Source: a virus. Taken from it: DNA of 55,580 nt. This document shows positions 1 to 8,476 of this stretch, piece after piece (positions within the stretch are counted from its first letter, which is position 1; the number at the start of each line of letters is the position of its first letter). The notes under the pieces are model-generated. The model had not been told where the DNA came from. It saw only the letters and a list, made by a program, of their open reading frames with translations, and did no database searches. Where the stretch lies: the IMG/VR virus record IMGVR_UViG_3300036884_000126, positions 1 to 55,580 of that record. One strand, written 5' to 3'. Position numbers and translations under genes: made by a program.

Positions 1-17
1 ACGCGCTCGGACGGCAA

Positions 18-1100
18 GTGAGCGCATCAGAAGAGATCGCTCCGGAGCGGCTGGCGGAAGAAGCCCGAGCTGATATCCAGAGCGCTATCATCGTGGCGCG
101 GAAGTTCCCGCGCAATGAGCAGGCGGCCTACCAGAAGATCATGCACGCCTGCCAGAGGACGAATTTTGCCGAGGATGCGATGTACTCCTTTCCACGGTTC
201 GATTCTGATGAGGGCAAAAACGTGGACATCACCGGGCCCAGCGTCAAGCTGGCACGGGAGGCCGCCCGAGTTTGGGGCAACATGCGGTGGGGCCTCGTCG
301 TGATCGCGGACGGGGAAGACATCCGCACCATCGAGGGTTGGGGCTATGATCTGGAAACCAACACTCGAGTCTCCGGGCAAGACACCTTCACGAAGGTTGG
401 CTACACCCGGCGCGACGGATACAAGCCTCTCAATGAGCGCGGACTTCGGGAGGCCACGGCACGCCGGGGAGCCTTCCTGGTCCGCAATGCGCTCCTGCAG
501 CTCATTCCAAGCGACTTCATTGATGATGCCATGGCGGAAGTCGAAAAGACGCTCTCGACGGAAGCCCGGAAGGATCCGGACGCAGAGAAGAAGCGGATTA
601 TTGCGGCCTTTGATGCGATTGGGGTTCCGGTAGCTGAATTGGAGGCTTACCTCAAACATGGGCTGGCCTCCGCGTCTCCGGCTGAAATCAAGAAGCTTCG
701 CGGAATCTATAAGAGCATCGAGGATGGTAACTCAACCTGGGCAGAATATATCGGGAAGTCTGAGGCTCCGCCCAAGGATAAACCTCCCGTCAACGCTCCT
801 GCCTCCAGCACGAATCAAGCACCGCTGGCCGCGACGGCGCCCGAAGCTGTGGCCTCGCCGGGCAACGGCAAGACTTCGGGGCTCATTGATGACTCCGAAA
901 AAGGTCTGGTCTGGCAACTTGCACGAAAGAGGAAGTGGGCCGCCTCCGGGAAGTCTGTTCCGGACGACCCCCTTCATCTGTGGCTTCAGAAAGAATATGG
1001 CATTGATTCCGTAACGAAAATCCGCAACGCGGATTTCAAAGGCTTGCTCATCAAGCTCAAGGAAGGCCCGGAAAAGGCAGGCTTTACTCCGGTTGTATAG
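18..1100 (+). CDS. Candidate single-strand annealing / recombination protein
   Basis: This 360-residue protein opens with GTG at 18, overlapping a TGA at 19-21 that probably ends the preceding gene, whose visible tail reads TRSDGK. The conserved-looking core is at about residues 20-180 and includes ITGPSVKLAREAARVWGN and RRGAFLVRNALLQLIP. The region at about 255-290 is low-complexity Ala/Pro-rich, and a small C-terminal domain follows. The core resembles a family of phage proteins usually left hypothetical. The next gene is a PD-(D/E)XK exonuclease. Phages commonly pair such an exonuclease with a ssDNA-annealing protein (as in lambda Exo/Beta or YqaJ/RecT), so annealing is the likely role. 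That function rests on neighbourhood, not on a recognised catalytic motif. Confidence 0.6.
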   Translation: MSASEEIAPERLAEEARADIQSAIIVARKFPRNEQAAYQKIMHACQRTNFAEDAMYSFPRFDSDEGKNVDITGPSVKLAREAARVWGNMRWGLVVIADGEDIRTIEGWGYDLETNTRVSGQDTFTKVGYTRRDGYKPLNERGLREATARRGAFLVRNALLQLIPSDFIDDAMAEVEKTLSTEARKDPDAEKKRIIAAFDAIGVPVAELEAYLKHGLASASPAEIKKLRGIYKSIEDGNSTWAEYIGKSEAPPKDKPPVNAPASSTNQAPLAATAPEAVASPGNGKTSGLIDDSEKGLVWQLARKRKWAASGKSVPDDPLHLWLQKEYGIDSVTKIRNADFKGLLIKLKEGPEKAGFTPVV

Positions 1101-1171
1101 ATTGGGCTGATGAGGCGGTCGGACGGGCCGCCTCACCAGTACACTGAAACAGCAGAACAGAGGGGGAGAAT

Positions 1172-1804
1172 ATGGCAAGGCCAGAGGGGGGATACTATCA
1201 GGACGGCATTCGTGTGGTCAGCCTTACCGAGGCACTTTCCGCAACGCGAGTGCGGCGATGGAGCGGGAACGAGCGCAGTTGGGATAGGAGGCGAAAGATT
1301 GGCTCGGCGGTTCATCAGGCTTGCGCCATCCTCGACTGCAACGGGAAAACCTGGGATACGGCGCCCCGGGAGTGGATTGAACCCTATGATGCCGTCAGCC
1401 ATGAAGTACGCGGTTTCTGTCATGCCTGGGAACGCTGTAAAGAGGAGCAGGAGATCATCATTCACCTGGTTGAGCACAGCTTCTTTGCCAAGCTCGAAAT
1501 CACCCTCTTTGCGACGACAATCGATCGTGAAGGTCTGCGGCGCGGAGAGCCTGCGCTGATTGAACTGAAAACTCCACAATTGAAAGAGGCTTATTGGGGC
1601 GTGCAACTGGCCGGGCAGGAGATGGCGACGGTGGCCAACCTTGGCCCTCCGCGGGTACGACCCTTCAAATACCACCGATGGGTCGCGCAGCTCTTCGTCA
1701 ACGGAACCTACAAACTGATTCCCTACGTTGACCCTATGGACTTCGCTATCTTCCGGCAGAGCCTTAATATCGCGGTCTGGAACCGGAACGCCTACGGAGA
1801 ATGA
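1172..1804 (+). CDS. PD-(D/E)XK (RecB/YqaJ-like) exonuclease
   Basis: The 210-residue protein has the ordered motifs of the RecB-type PD-(D/E)XK nuclease fold. These are IGSAVHQA near residue 46, an Asp in TIDREGL near 112, the core IELKTP with the E-x-K catalytic pair near 128-133, and VQLAGQ (the QxxxY-like helix) near 142. It probably degrades duplex ends to give single strands for annealing, working with the preceding gene. An SD-like GAGGGGGAGA precedes the ATG at 1172. The size fits stand-alone phage exonucleases. The exact family (YqaJ, Cas4-like or DUF3799-like) cannot be fixed by eye. Confidence 0.75.
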   Translation: MARPEGGYYQDGIRVVSLTEALSATRVRRWSGNERSWDRRRKIGSAVHQACAILDCNGKTWDTAPREWIEPYDAVSHEVRGFCHAWERCKEEQEIIIHLVEHSFFAKLEITLFATTIDREGLRRGEPALIELKTPQLKEAYWGVQLAGQEMATVANLGPPRVRPFKYHRWVAQLFVNGTYKLIPYVDPMDFAIFRQSLNIAVWNRNAYGE

Positions 1805-1814
1805 AAGGAGGGGT

Positions 1815-2009
1815 ATGGAAGCTCAAGCACGGCTACGAAAAATCGTCGAGGCACTGCGAACGCGAGCCGGCCCGATGAAAGCTTTTGAGTGGAGGCAGCA
1901 ACATCCAGATCTCATTCGAATGAACGAGGTTGAGCTGCATCACGAGCTACTTTTAAGAATGGCGGAATGTGTACTCGAGACAGAGTCCTTGGTCAAGACT
2001 TTACCTTAG
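1815..2009 (+). CDS. Small helical protein, unknown function
   Basis: This 64-residue charged helical protein starts at ATG 1815, preceded by AAAGGAGGGG, a near-ideal ribosome site. A longer frame upstream overlaps the exonuclease gene and has no such site. I do not recognise a family. Its position between the exonuclease and a coiled-coil gene suggests it is co-transcribed with the recombination genes. Confidence 0.65.
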   Translation: MEAQARLRKIVEALRTRAGPMKAFEWRQQHPDLIRMNEVELHHELLLRMAECVLETESLVKTLP

Positions 2010-2024
2010 AAAGGAGGACTCAGC

Positions 2025-3404
2025 GTGCAGAAAGAAGGTTTGAGCAGGTACTGGGGAAGCGTCCAAATGGCCTTGCTCTCCCGGCTCTCGGATGATGATC
2101 TCAGGGCCTTTGGCTTCATCAATGCGGACGGATTGCCCATGCACATGAACCGATCGATAGCTGACAAAGCTATCAGCTTGGTTCATCAGAAGCTAGAACA
2201 GCGCGAGCGGCAGACGACGCCCGCCGCGACCATACAGGGGGAAACACCAGTGGCAAAAACCGTGAAAGAAAAAAACAGGACAGAGAAGGTTGAAACCTTG
2301 CCGGCCGTGGTCGTTGCTCCGGTTGGGCCTCAGCCCATTGTGATCACCAGTGGTGCGCTGGCCGAGCTCGCCAACGCCATTACTGAATCCGTCGGGACAG
2401 CGCTCCATGAAACGATTGACACGGCCATTGAACAGGCCATTGATTACCAGACCATCACGGACGGGCAAAGCTACACCAAGGCATCCGAACACCGGAAGGC
2501 TCTCCGGGGGCTCATTACGACGAAGGGCGATCCCACTGAGCCGGGCAGGCTGCGGGTGCGGGTGACGATGGGCATCATGGATGAGGCAGGGCAAAGGGTA
2601 GCCGTTGCGGCAGAGACGACGATTGGGACGAAATCGGTAGATGATCTGTACGCGCCGCTCTCTGCCCTGCTCGATAAGCTGCACAAGGCAACGACACAGG
2701 GGCGGTCCGAAGTTTCAGGACGCATTGAAGCAGCGCGAAGCCTACTCGAAAGGGCCATCCTCACCTGGGATGATGAGCAGCGAGCCAGGAAGCAAGAAGC
2801 GGAGCGGCTGGAAACGCTACGGCAGGAGCAGGCAGTACGCACGGAGGCCGCGCGGCACTGGATTAACCAACTCTGTGAACACGGAGAGAAGCTTGAATCC
2901 TGTCAGGCCCTCTTAAGCCATCCACTCGATGAGGTTACGGCACCGGAAGTCCGAGCCCTGGAAATGCGGCTGCGGGAAAAGCTTATGGAAGAAGAGAAGG
3001 AGAAGCAGGAAAGAGAGCTTGCGGAAGCCATTGAAACGGCAAAGACCCTGGATATGCCGTTTGGCTTCATCAATGACGTGGTTAAAGAGTTGGAAGAGCA
3101 GAAAGCGGCGCCAGTTGTTATCGAGGCGCCACCGCCCCCCCCGCCTCTGCCTCCTCGTATGGTCGCGCCTGCCGTGGCACAGGCACAAACGCCCAAGATT
3201 TCAGGACAGGGCCGGACGACGCACTATACGCTTCGGATTGATAACCCCCATGAGATTCCGGCTGCATGGTTGCTGCCGCAGAATGACAAGATGTATGACC
3301 CGGATAGCTACCCCCGGCTTCGGGCTGAAGCGCGGCTTCAGGGAATGCAGCTCAAGGTCCCCGGAGTGACGGTTATTCCAGAGCCGAAGCTCACACAACG
3401 CTAA
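2025..3404 (+). CDS. Coiled-coil protein of the recombination module
   Basis: The 459-residue protein starts with GTG at 2025 behind AAAGGAGG. Residues about 150-230 look like a folded domain. Residues about 240-365 are strongly charged heptad-like helices rich in Glu, Arg and Gln. A Pro run lies near 370-378. The C-terminus has HYTLRIDNPHEIPAAWLLP followed by a short Val-Pro-Gly-Val end. That kind of C-terminal tail recurs on phage coiled-coil proteins beside annealing/exonuclease pairs. The function is unknown; a structural or loading role in recombination is plausible. Confidence 0.7.
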   Translation: MQKEGLSRYWGSVQMALLSRLSDDDLRAFGFINADGLPMHMNRSIADKAISLVHQKLEQRERQTTPAATIQGETPVAKTVKEKNRTEKVETLPAVVVAPVGPQPIVITSGALAELANAITESVGTALHETIDTAIEQAIDYQTITDGQSYTKASEHRKALRGLITTKGDPTEPGRLRVRVTMGIMDEAGQRVAVAAETTIGTKSVDDLYAPLSALLDKLHKATTQGRSEVSGRIEAARSLLERAILTWDDEQRARKQEAERLETLRQEQAVRTEAARHWINQLCEHGEKLESCQALLSHPLDEVTAPEVRALEMRLREKLMEEEKEKQERELAEAIETAKTLDMPFGFINDVVKELEEQKAAPVVIEAPPPPPPLPPRMVAPAVAQAQTPKISGQGRTTHYTLRIDNPHEIPAAWLLPQNDKMYDPDSYPRLRAEARLQGMQLKVPGVTVIPEPKLTQR

Positions 3405-3415
3405 GAGAGGTATTT

Positions 3416-3430
3416 ATGGCGATTATCTGA
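3416..3430 (+). other. Five-codon mini-ORF (MAII-stop) before a TTG-started gene
   Basis: AGAGAGG at 3404-3410 is well placed for the ATG at 3416, but that frame ends at TGA 3428-3430 after MAII. The codon right after this stop is in the same frame and opens the next ORF. This is either a leader peptide coupled to the TTG start or a nonsense mutation in codon 5 of an originally longer gene. Confidence 0.35.
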
Positions 3431-3637
3431 TTGCAACAATGGGAAGTGAAATTCAGAGGGGGCGCGCGGCGCCTCCTCTATGCGGGCGAAGGGGAGGATC
3501 TGGGCTTGCTCGACATCGAGTTGCGCAAGACGGTATCCATTCACCGCACGAAAGTCATGGGCCTGGGCAGTAAGGGGGAATGTCTCTATGATGGAAAGTC
3601 CTTCTTGTTTTGTAAAGGCCCTGTCATCACCCGGTAA
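3431..3637 (+). CDS. Small protein, unknown; TTG start or N-terminally broken
   Basis: The 68-residue product begins MQQWEVKFRGG if TTG 3431 is used. No ribosome site lies at normal distance from this codon. The only good one serves the ATG at 3416, whose frame is the same but is cut by a TGA just before 3431. The body looks like a compact beta-rich domain with one central Cys. I do not recognise a family. It may be translated by reinitiation after the mini-ORF, or be a recent pseudogene. Confidence 0.5.
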   Translation: MQQWEVKFRGGARRLLYAGEGEDLGLLDIELRKTVSIHRTKVMGLGSKGECLYDGKSFLFCKGPVITR

Positions 3638-3672
3638 CTCGTGCCGGTGCGACGAGGATGAAGGGGGTGATG

Positions 3673-3936
3673 ATGGGCGGCAACGGCAACCTGCGTAAGC
3701 TTAGCGGAACATTTACGTTCATGGGGGAGGTGATGACCTGCCTTATGTGCGGGAAGATTCAGAAGAGCGTCGCCGGAGTCAAGAGCGACTGGCGCGCCGT
3801 GGTGACAGAGACGGGCAGAACCTTCTATGCCTGCCCTGCGGAGTTCCCCGTGGAAGCTGGGTCGTCGGACGAATTCAGGGCCGCCTACGGGAAGTTCCTG
3901 GCGAAAGTGATCATGATGCTGAGAGAGGAGCTCTGA
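3673..3936 (+). CDS. Small zinc-binding-like protein
   Basis: An 87-residue reading from ATG 3673 uses AGGGGG about six bases upstream. ATG 3658 and ATG 3733 are alternatives. The core is TCLMCGKIQ near the N-terminal third and YACPAEFP near the middle, a C-x2-C plus a later Cys as in short zinc-ribbon phage proteins. The C-terminus is helical. No specific role can be assigned. Because the Cys pair lies just after 3733, the true protein may be only 67 residues. Confidence 0.55.
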   Translation: MGGNGNLRKLSGTFTFMGEVMTCLMCGKIQKSVAGVKSDWRAVVTETGRTFYACPAEFPVEAGSSDEFRAAYGKFLAKVIMMLREEL

Positions 3937-3937
3937 A

Positions 3938-4153
3938 ATGGCAAACCTACAACAGTATCCGCAGATGCACTATTACGTCGTCGAGAAGCTGGCCGAGAAC
4001 CCCGGCGCATTTCTCCGGTCGTTTCTTGACTGCTGCGGGTTCGCCGATACGGAGAATTTCGAGATCGTGAAGCCGGCGCTCCTGACGTTGATGGCGAAGT
4101 ATCCGTTACGAGAGAAGGGAGGGGACGCGGATGAAAGCCTACCTGGGGGATAG
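3938..4153 (+). CDS. Small protein, unknown function
   Basis: This 71-residue protein lies two bases after the preceding stop and overlaps the next gene by 23 bases. It has a central CCGF motif and several Leu-rich helices. No family is recognised. Tight packing with both neighbours supports its being translated. Confidence 0.6.
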   Translation: MANLQQYPQMHYYVVEKLAENPGAFLRSFLDCCGFADTENFEIVKPALLTLMAKYPLREKGGDADESLPGG

Positions 4154-4352
4154 CGTGTACGTGGATGTGGATGCGCCAGGGCTCAGGCTCACCACGGAGA
4201 ACGGCGAAGAGGATGATCCAAGCAACACGATCTTCCTCGAGGCCGAAGTCTTCACGGCCCTGGTGCGCTACGTCATGGAGCAGCCTGAGTTGAAGGAATG
4301 GAGAAGTCAAGCCGTACGGGATGTCCTGCGAGACCATAAATGCCAAAAGTGA
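4131..4352 (+). CDS. Small conserved phage protein (MKxYLGDSVYV type)
   Basis: This 73-residue protein begins MKAYLGDSVYVDVD and contains NTIFLEAEVFTALVRYV. The pattern recurs in many phage early regions as an uncharacterised family. The start is ATG 4131, behind GAGAGAAGGGAGGGG. The family's function is unknown. Confidence 0.75.
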   Translation: MKAYLGDSVYVDVDAPGLRLTTENGEEDDPSNTIFLEAEVFTALVRYVMEQPELKEWRSQAVRDVLRDHKCQK

Positions 4353-4516
4353 GCGCGCGAAAAAAGAATTCTTTTATTGCTGAAAGTGCTTGCGGCGACT
4401 TTCGACTTTTAGTAAAGTTCGGTTGCGTCAAAGGTCGCCCGACCGGAGACGTGGCCAGAGGGGAGCCGGGGGCCAATCACCCCGGCTACCCTGCCCTGAT
4501 TGGAGGGACGGAACAG

Positions 4517-5260
4517 ATGAGCGTTCAGGCTCTAAGTTGGGTCATCGAAAAATCCCGGCAAAGAGGTAGTAACTTCGTGGTTCTTCTCATGATTGCCAAT
4601 CATGCCCACTCCGATGGCACCAATAGTTTCCCAAGTTATGAACGCCTTGCCTTTGAATCCCGGCTGAAGCCAAGGAGGGTTATGGATATCGTGGATTCCC
4701 TCCGTCTGACGGGGGAGCTCAAAATTGAGAAGGGAGCTGGACCCCACGGAACAAACATCTACTCCTTACCCTTAATGCTTATGGAATCAACAGATATAGG
4801 GGGGGTGCAGGTTCCTGCATATGCAATTCCTGGCACAGATTTGCGCCAGAAATTGCACCCGAACCGTAATGAACCAAATGAACCGTCAAGTACTTCTCTT
4901 AGTAAGCCCTTACTGAAGAACTTTGCACCCCCCACAGAAGAGGAAGTGAGCACCTACATGGTAGAGCAAGGGGTGGAAAATCCGGAGGCGGAAGCCAAGG
5001 CATTTATCGATCACCATGAAACGAGGGGTTGGATTCCAAGCGGGCAGCGCACGCAAATGAAAAGCTGGAAGGCGGCAGTCCGAACCTGGAAACACTTTCA
5101 GAAGCAGAGGAAGGGCGGATATGGATTCAAAAACAAAGCTCAGCAGGCCAGTGAGCATAACACCAAAGTCTTTGAAGCTGCACTTGCGCGTCATCAACCG
5201 GTGGCAGGCGATCTTTTCCCAAAACTTCCACAATCAGACGATCGGGGAGATGCTTCCTGA
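4517..5260 (+). CDS. Winged-helix replication initiator-like protein
   Basis: The 247-residue protein starts at ATG 4517 behind TGGAGGGA. The frame is open further upstream, but that part lacks a ribosome site and reads as low-quality sequence. Residues about 1-90 form a helix-turn-helix/winged-helix domain of the phage replication type (SYERLAFESRLKPRRVMDIV). The C-terminal part, from FAPPTEEEVSTYMVEQG to MKSWKAAVRTWKHF, matches the layout of phage O-like proteins that recruit the helicase. It lies immediately before a helicase-loader-like gene and DnaB, so origin recognition and helicase recruitment are the likely role. Confidence 0.72.
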   Translation: MSVQALSWVIEKSRQRGSNFVVLLMIANHAHSDGTNSFPSYERLAFESRLKPRRVMDIVDSLRLTGELKIEKGAGPHGTNIYSLPLMLMESTDIGGVQVPAYAIPGTDLRQKLHPNRNEPNEPSSTSLSKPLLKNFAPPTEEEVSTYMVEQGVENPEAEAKAFIDHHETRGWIPSGQRTQMKSWKAAVRTWKHFQKQRKGGYGFKNKAQQASEHNTKVFEAALARHQPVAGDLFPKLPQSDDRGDAS

Positions 5261-5534
5261 TATCTGGCTGAAGGCGCTGGGGGATCTTAGTGTGGCAGCC
5301 TTTGAAAGTGCTTGTGAGGAGTATTTACAGCGGGGGAAATTCTTTCCAACGGTGGCGGACATTCGGCAGACCGTAGAAGATGAAAGCCGGATTACTTCAC
5401 TTCCTCTGATGATGTCACGGACACCAACCGCGAAGAAGATTTTCGCGCAGTATGAGAGGGAGAACGCCGCAGCAGAAGCGCGACGTGCCGGGATGGACGG
5501 CCCGGCCAGCGATGGCAAGCCCAAAACCCCATAA
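5121..5534 (+). CDS. Helicase loader / G39P-like protein
   Basis: The 137-residue protein starts at ATG 5121 behind GAGGAAGGGCGG, inside the replication gene in another frame, so the two overlap by 140 bases. The core from IWLKALGDLSVAAFESA to RGKFFPTVADIRQ resembles the N-terminal fold of SPP1 G39P-like helicase loaders, with the typical FFPTVADIR segment. The C-terminal third is disordered and charged, also as in G39P. DnaB follows directly. If the start is further downstream the overlap shrinks, but no better start is visible. Confidence 0.6.
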   Translation: MDSKTKLSRPVSITPKSLKLHLRVINRWQAIFSQNFHNQTIGEMLPDIWLKALGDLSVAAFESACEEYLQRGKFFPTVADIRQTVEDESRITSLPLMMSRTPTAKKIFAQYERENAAAEARRAGMDGPASDGKPKTP

Positions 5535-6945
5535 ACAAGCGCCGGCACCGGATGAGCAACGCACGATGCCGAACAATGCTGAAGCAGAAAGGGCGCTCCT
5601 TGGGTCCGTTATATTGGACTTAGGGGCGCTCGATATCGCTTTGGAGTTGGGCGTGGCTCCCGAAGACTTCTACCGGGAGGCGCATGGGCTGCTCTTTCAG
5701 CGCATGATTGACCTCGGGGAGCTGGGCCAGGCAATTGACTTCGTAACCCTGGGGGAAGTTCTGTCGCGGGATGGCTGTCTGGAGAAGGCCGGGGGAGCCG
5801 GGTACATTGCCAGCCTGACGGACGGGGTGCCCATTGGGACGACGGCGGCGGTGGGGGAGTACAGCCGGATCGTGAAAGAGAAGTCCACGCTACGGCGTGC
5901 CATCCATGTTGCAAGCAACCTGATGGCCCGAGCCCTGGAAGGGGCTGATGACTCCAAGACGCTTATCGAAATGGGGCAGCAGCAATTCTTCGAGCTGGCC
6001 GAGGAGCGAGTCAGCACCGGCTTCGTTACCCTGCGCCAGGCCATGCAGCAAAGCTTCGGGACGATTGATCGGATATTTGAGCGGGGCGGGACGGGGGACG
6101 GGGTTGAAACGGGCTTTATCGACCTGGACGGGATGCTCGGCTGCCTGCGCAATCAGGAGTTCATCGTAGTGGCGGCCCGGCCCTCAGTGGGCAAGACGGC
6201 CTGGGCGCTGAATGTCGCTGCGCACGTCGCGATGAAACAGCAAAAGGGCGTCGGGATTTTCTCCCTGGAGATGGCGCGTTCGGAGTTGGTCCTGCGCATG
6301 CTTTGCTCGGAGGCACAGGTAGATAGTCATAAGCTGCGGACAGGCTTTGCATCAAAAGATGACTGGGGCAGGATGACGGCAGCGCTCGGGCGGCTGGCGG
6401 AGGCCCGGATTTATATCGACGATACGCCCGGCATATCGATCATGGAGATGCGGGCGAAGGCGCGCCGGCTGGTGGCGGAGCATGACGTGGCGCTGATCAT
6501 TGCGGACTATCTGCAACTGATTAGGGGGACAGGCGAGAACCGGACGCAGGAAGTTTCCAACGTCTCGCATGGCCTTCTCAATATGGCGCGAGAGCTGAAG
6601 CGTCCCGTCGTGGCGATCTCTCAACTCTCCCGCCCTCCCGAGCAGCGGCGCGGGCCGAAGCCCATGCTCTCTGATCTGCGCGAGTCGGGAGCGATTGAGC
6701 AGGACGCGCATACGGTGATCTTTCTTTTCCGTTTCCCACCCAAAGCTTTCCGGGGAGAGCCGGAGGACGAAGAGCTTGGAATAACCGAAGGGGTAGAGAT
6801 TGGGGTCAACATCGCGAAGCAGCGTAATGGGCCAGTGGGCGACGCGACGTTGATGTTCCTGCGGCCCTACGTCAAGTTCGAGAATAGGGCGGTAGCGGGG
6901 TTTGATTACGATGCGAAGGCCGCGGCTGCCGGGCCTGATCGTTAG
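5512..6945 (+). CDS. dnaB: Replicative DNA helicase, DnaB family
   Basis: The 477-residue protein has a DnaB N-terminal domain (NAEAERALLGSVI near residues 20-32) and a RecA-like helicase domain. Walker A is RPSVGKTAWALN near 223-234, Walker B is VALIIADYLQLI near 325-336, and ISQLSRPPEQRR plus LRESGAIEQDA lie toward the C-terminus. All are intact. It would unwind DNA 5' to 3' as a hexamer at the phage fork. ATG 5512 is chosen because it leaves a 23-base overlap with the loader gene. ATG 5452 and ATG 5566 are alternatives and none has a strong ribosome site. Confidence 0.92.
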   Translation: MASPKPHKQAPAPDEQRTMPNNAEAERALLGSVILDLGALDIALELGVAPEDFYREAHGLLFQRMIDLGELGQAIDFVTLGEVLSRDGCLEKAGGAGYIASLTDGVPIGTTAAVGEYSRIVKEKSTLRRAIHVASNLMARALEGADDSKTLIEMGQQQFFELAEERVSTGFVTLRQAMQQSFGTIDRIFERGGTGDGVETGFIDLDGMLGCLRNQEFIVVAARPSVGKTAWALNVAAHVAMKQQKGVGIFSLEMARSELVLRMLCSEAQVDSHKLRTGFASKDDWGRMTAALGRLAEARIYIDDTPGISIMEMRAKARRLVAEHDVALIIADYLQLIRGTGENRTQEVSNVSHGLLNMARELKRPVVAISQLSRPPEQRRGPKPMLSDLRESGAIEQDAHTVIFLFRFPPKAFRGEPEDEELGITEGVEIGVNIAKQRNGPVGDATLMFLRPYVKFENRAVAGFDYDAKAAAAGPDR

Positions 6946-6972
6946 AAGGCGGCCGGACCTGAGGAGGAAATT

Positions 6973-7581
6973 ATGCTCGCGATGAACACGCAACTCAATG
7001 TGAGGTTGGGAAAGGTCCGGCTCAAGACGGATTCCGAGGGGGGCAAGTGGGCCACGCTCGTTCTCACGATGAAGCTGGACGGGAAGGCAAGCCTGAAGCC
7101 TCCGCTGCTCCAGGCATACAAGCTGATGACCGAAGACACGGCGCTGGATGCCATCACCACGGAGCAGAAGCTGGTCAACATCCGCGTGCAGTTTCAGGCG
7201 GGCTCGGGCACGGGGTCGGTTCGGCTGTTCAACCCGAAAGAGCTGACAGGATTCACGCTCAACCGCGAGACGGCAACCCAGGCCGGGACGATCAAGAGAG
7301 ATCGGGGGACGGGCGTCGAGCTGGAATTTACCTTCACCATTCCGCTCGATGATGCGGGCGCCTGGGCGGTCAAGAACTTCGGGGATGATCTGCTCATGCA
7401 GCTCGAACAGTTGCAAGGCGAGCTCCCGCTGGAAGAGGCTGCGCCGGAATCCCAGGATGCGCGCAATCAGCGGATCATCGATGAGGAAGGGAGCGCACCC
7501 GAAGCACCTGAAGAGCCGGCTGCGCAGCCCGGGCTGAAAGGGAAAGAGAAGAAGAAGACGGGACGGAAGACCAAGAAATAA
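6973..7581 (+). CDS. Unknown protein in the replication operon
   Basis: The 202-residue protein starts at ATG 6973 behind GAGGAGGAAATT. The first 150 residues look like a beta-rich domain with regular strand patterns (LNVRLGKVRLKT, ELEFTFTIPLDD). The last 50 are disordered, first acidic then a basic KKKTGRKTKK tail suited to contacting nucleic acid. I do not recognise the family. Position between DnaB and RNase H suggests a replication role such as DNA binding, but that is inference. Confidence 0.65.
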   Translation: MLAMNTQLNVRLGKVRLKTDSEGGKWATLVLTMKLDGKASLKPPLLQAYKLMTEDTALDAITTEQKLVNIRVQFQAGSGTGSVRLFNPKELTGFTLNRETATQAGTIKRDRGTGVELEFTFTIPLDDAGAWAVKNFGDDLLMQLEQLQGELPLEEAAPESQDARNQRIIDEEGSAPEAPEEPAAQPGLKGKEKKKTGRKTKK

Positions 7582-7598
7582 ATCAGCGAGGGGGGGCA

Positions 7599-8093
7599 AT
7601 GGCGCTTGCCGAGGGGTGGTTCGACGCGGCCTGCGAGCCGGTCAATCCGGGCGGGCATATCGGGTGGGGCTGTCTGTTGAAGCTGGACGGGCAGCCAGTG
7701 TGGAGCATGAGCGGCTACGTTCCGGCGTCACCGGAGACTTCAAACAACGTCGGTGAGTACACGGCGGCGCTCAAACTGCTGCGCGAGATCGGACGGCGTC
7801 AGCGGGCGGGCCTGCGGGGGCCGGTCATCATCCGGGGGGATTCAAAGCTGGTCATCATGCAGCTCAAGCGAAAGTGGAAAGTCCACGGAGGGCTGTACGT
7901 GCCGATCCATCAGCAGGCCGTAGCCGCCCTTGCCGTCGTGTGGGAGCTGGCAGGAGGCTGCGTGCAGCTCGAGTGGATAGGGCGTGATTTCAATGGGGAA
8001 TGTGACGTGCTTTCAAAGAGTGAACTTCACCGGCGCGGCATCGTGTTTCGGCTGCAACCAGAGGCTCCGCCAAGAGAGGAGGCGCGAGCATGA
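7599..8093 (+). CDS. Ribonuclease HI-like protein
   Basis: The 164-residue protein carries the RNase H fold signatures: FDAACEPVNPGG near residue 8 with the first catalytic Asp, NNVGEYTAA near 50 with the Glu, IRGDSKLVI near 80 with the second Asp, and GECDVLSK near 130 with the last acidic residue. It would cleave RNA in RNA:DNA hybrids, for example removing primers. The ribosome site is GAGGGGGG before ATG 7599. It overlaps the next gene by ATGA. Confidence 0.82.
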   Translation: MALAEGWFDAACEPVNPGGHIGWGCLLKLDGQPVWSMSGYVPASPETSNNVGEYTAALKLLREIGRRQRAGLRGPVIIRGDSKLVIMQLKRKWKVHGGLYVPIHQQAVAALAVVWELAGGCVQLEWIGRDFNGECDVLSKSELHRRGIVFRLQPEAPPREEARA

Positions 8094-8476
8094 GAACTAT
8101 CACGGAATTTATGGACTGGTGTGATGGCGCGGAGGAACAGTTCGGTGACGTGACCCTCCCAATTGGTCAAATGTTCCTCCGCTACGTGCTGACGCTGGTC
8201 GGCTATGAAGGGGAAGACCTCGCCTGTAGCACGGAGGGCGAGGGATCTCTCATCATTCGCTTTACTCCGGACACGGTGCTCAAGGTACGGGTTTCTGAAA
8301 ACGGGCCGGAGGGCAGCGCCGAAGGGTTGGATGTGTTCGGATTGAGGCGGATAGCATCGGGGCTTTGGCAGTTATTCCCGTCCATGAATCTTCCCGGCCT
8401 GGTTCATGCCTGGGCGCTGATCTACAACGTGCCGGAGCCGGCGCCCTGGGGCAAGAGAATCATTATCGTGGGATGA
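8090..8476 (+). CDS. Unknown protein, co-translated with RNase H
   Basis: The 128-residue protein shares an ATGA overlap with the RNase HI gene, implying translational coupling. No domain is recognised. The middle shows alternating strands and the C-terminus has a Trp/Pro-rich helix and an IIIVG end. No function is proposed. Confidence 0.6.
   Translation: MRTITEFMDWCDGAEEQFGDVTLPIGQMFLRYVLTLVGYEGEDLACSTEGEGSLIIRFTPDTVLKVRVSENGPEGSAEGLDVFGLRRIASGLWQLFPSMNLPGLVHAWALIYNVPEPAPWGKRIIIVG

Noticed and set aside
3428-3430. UGA recoded as an amino acid
   Set aside because: Many clear genes in the window end in TGA at expected lengths, so UGA is a normal stop here.
6352-7599. Minus-strand open frame of 415 codons
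   Set aside because: It is antisense to DnaB and its neighbour, with the composition expected of a GC-rich shadow and no domain.
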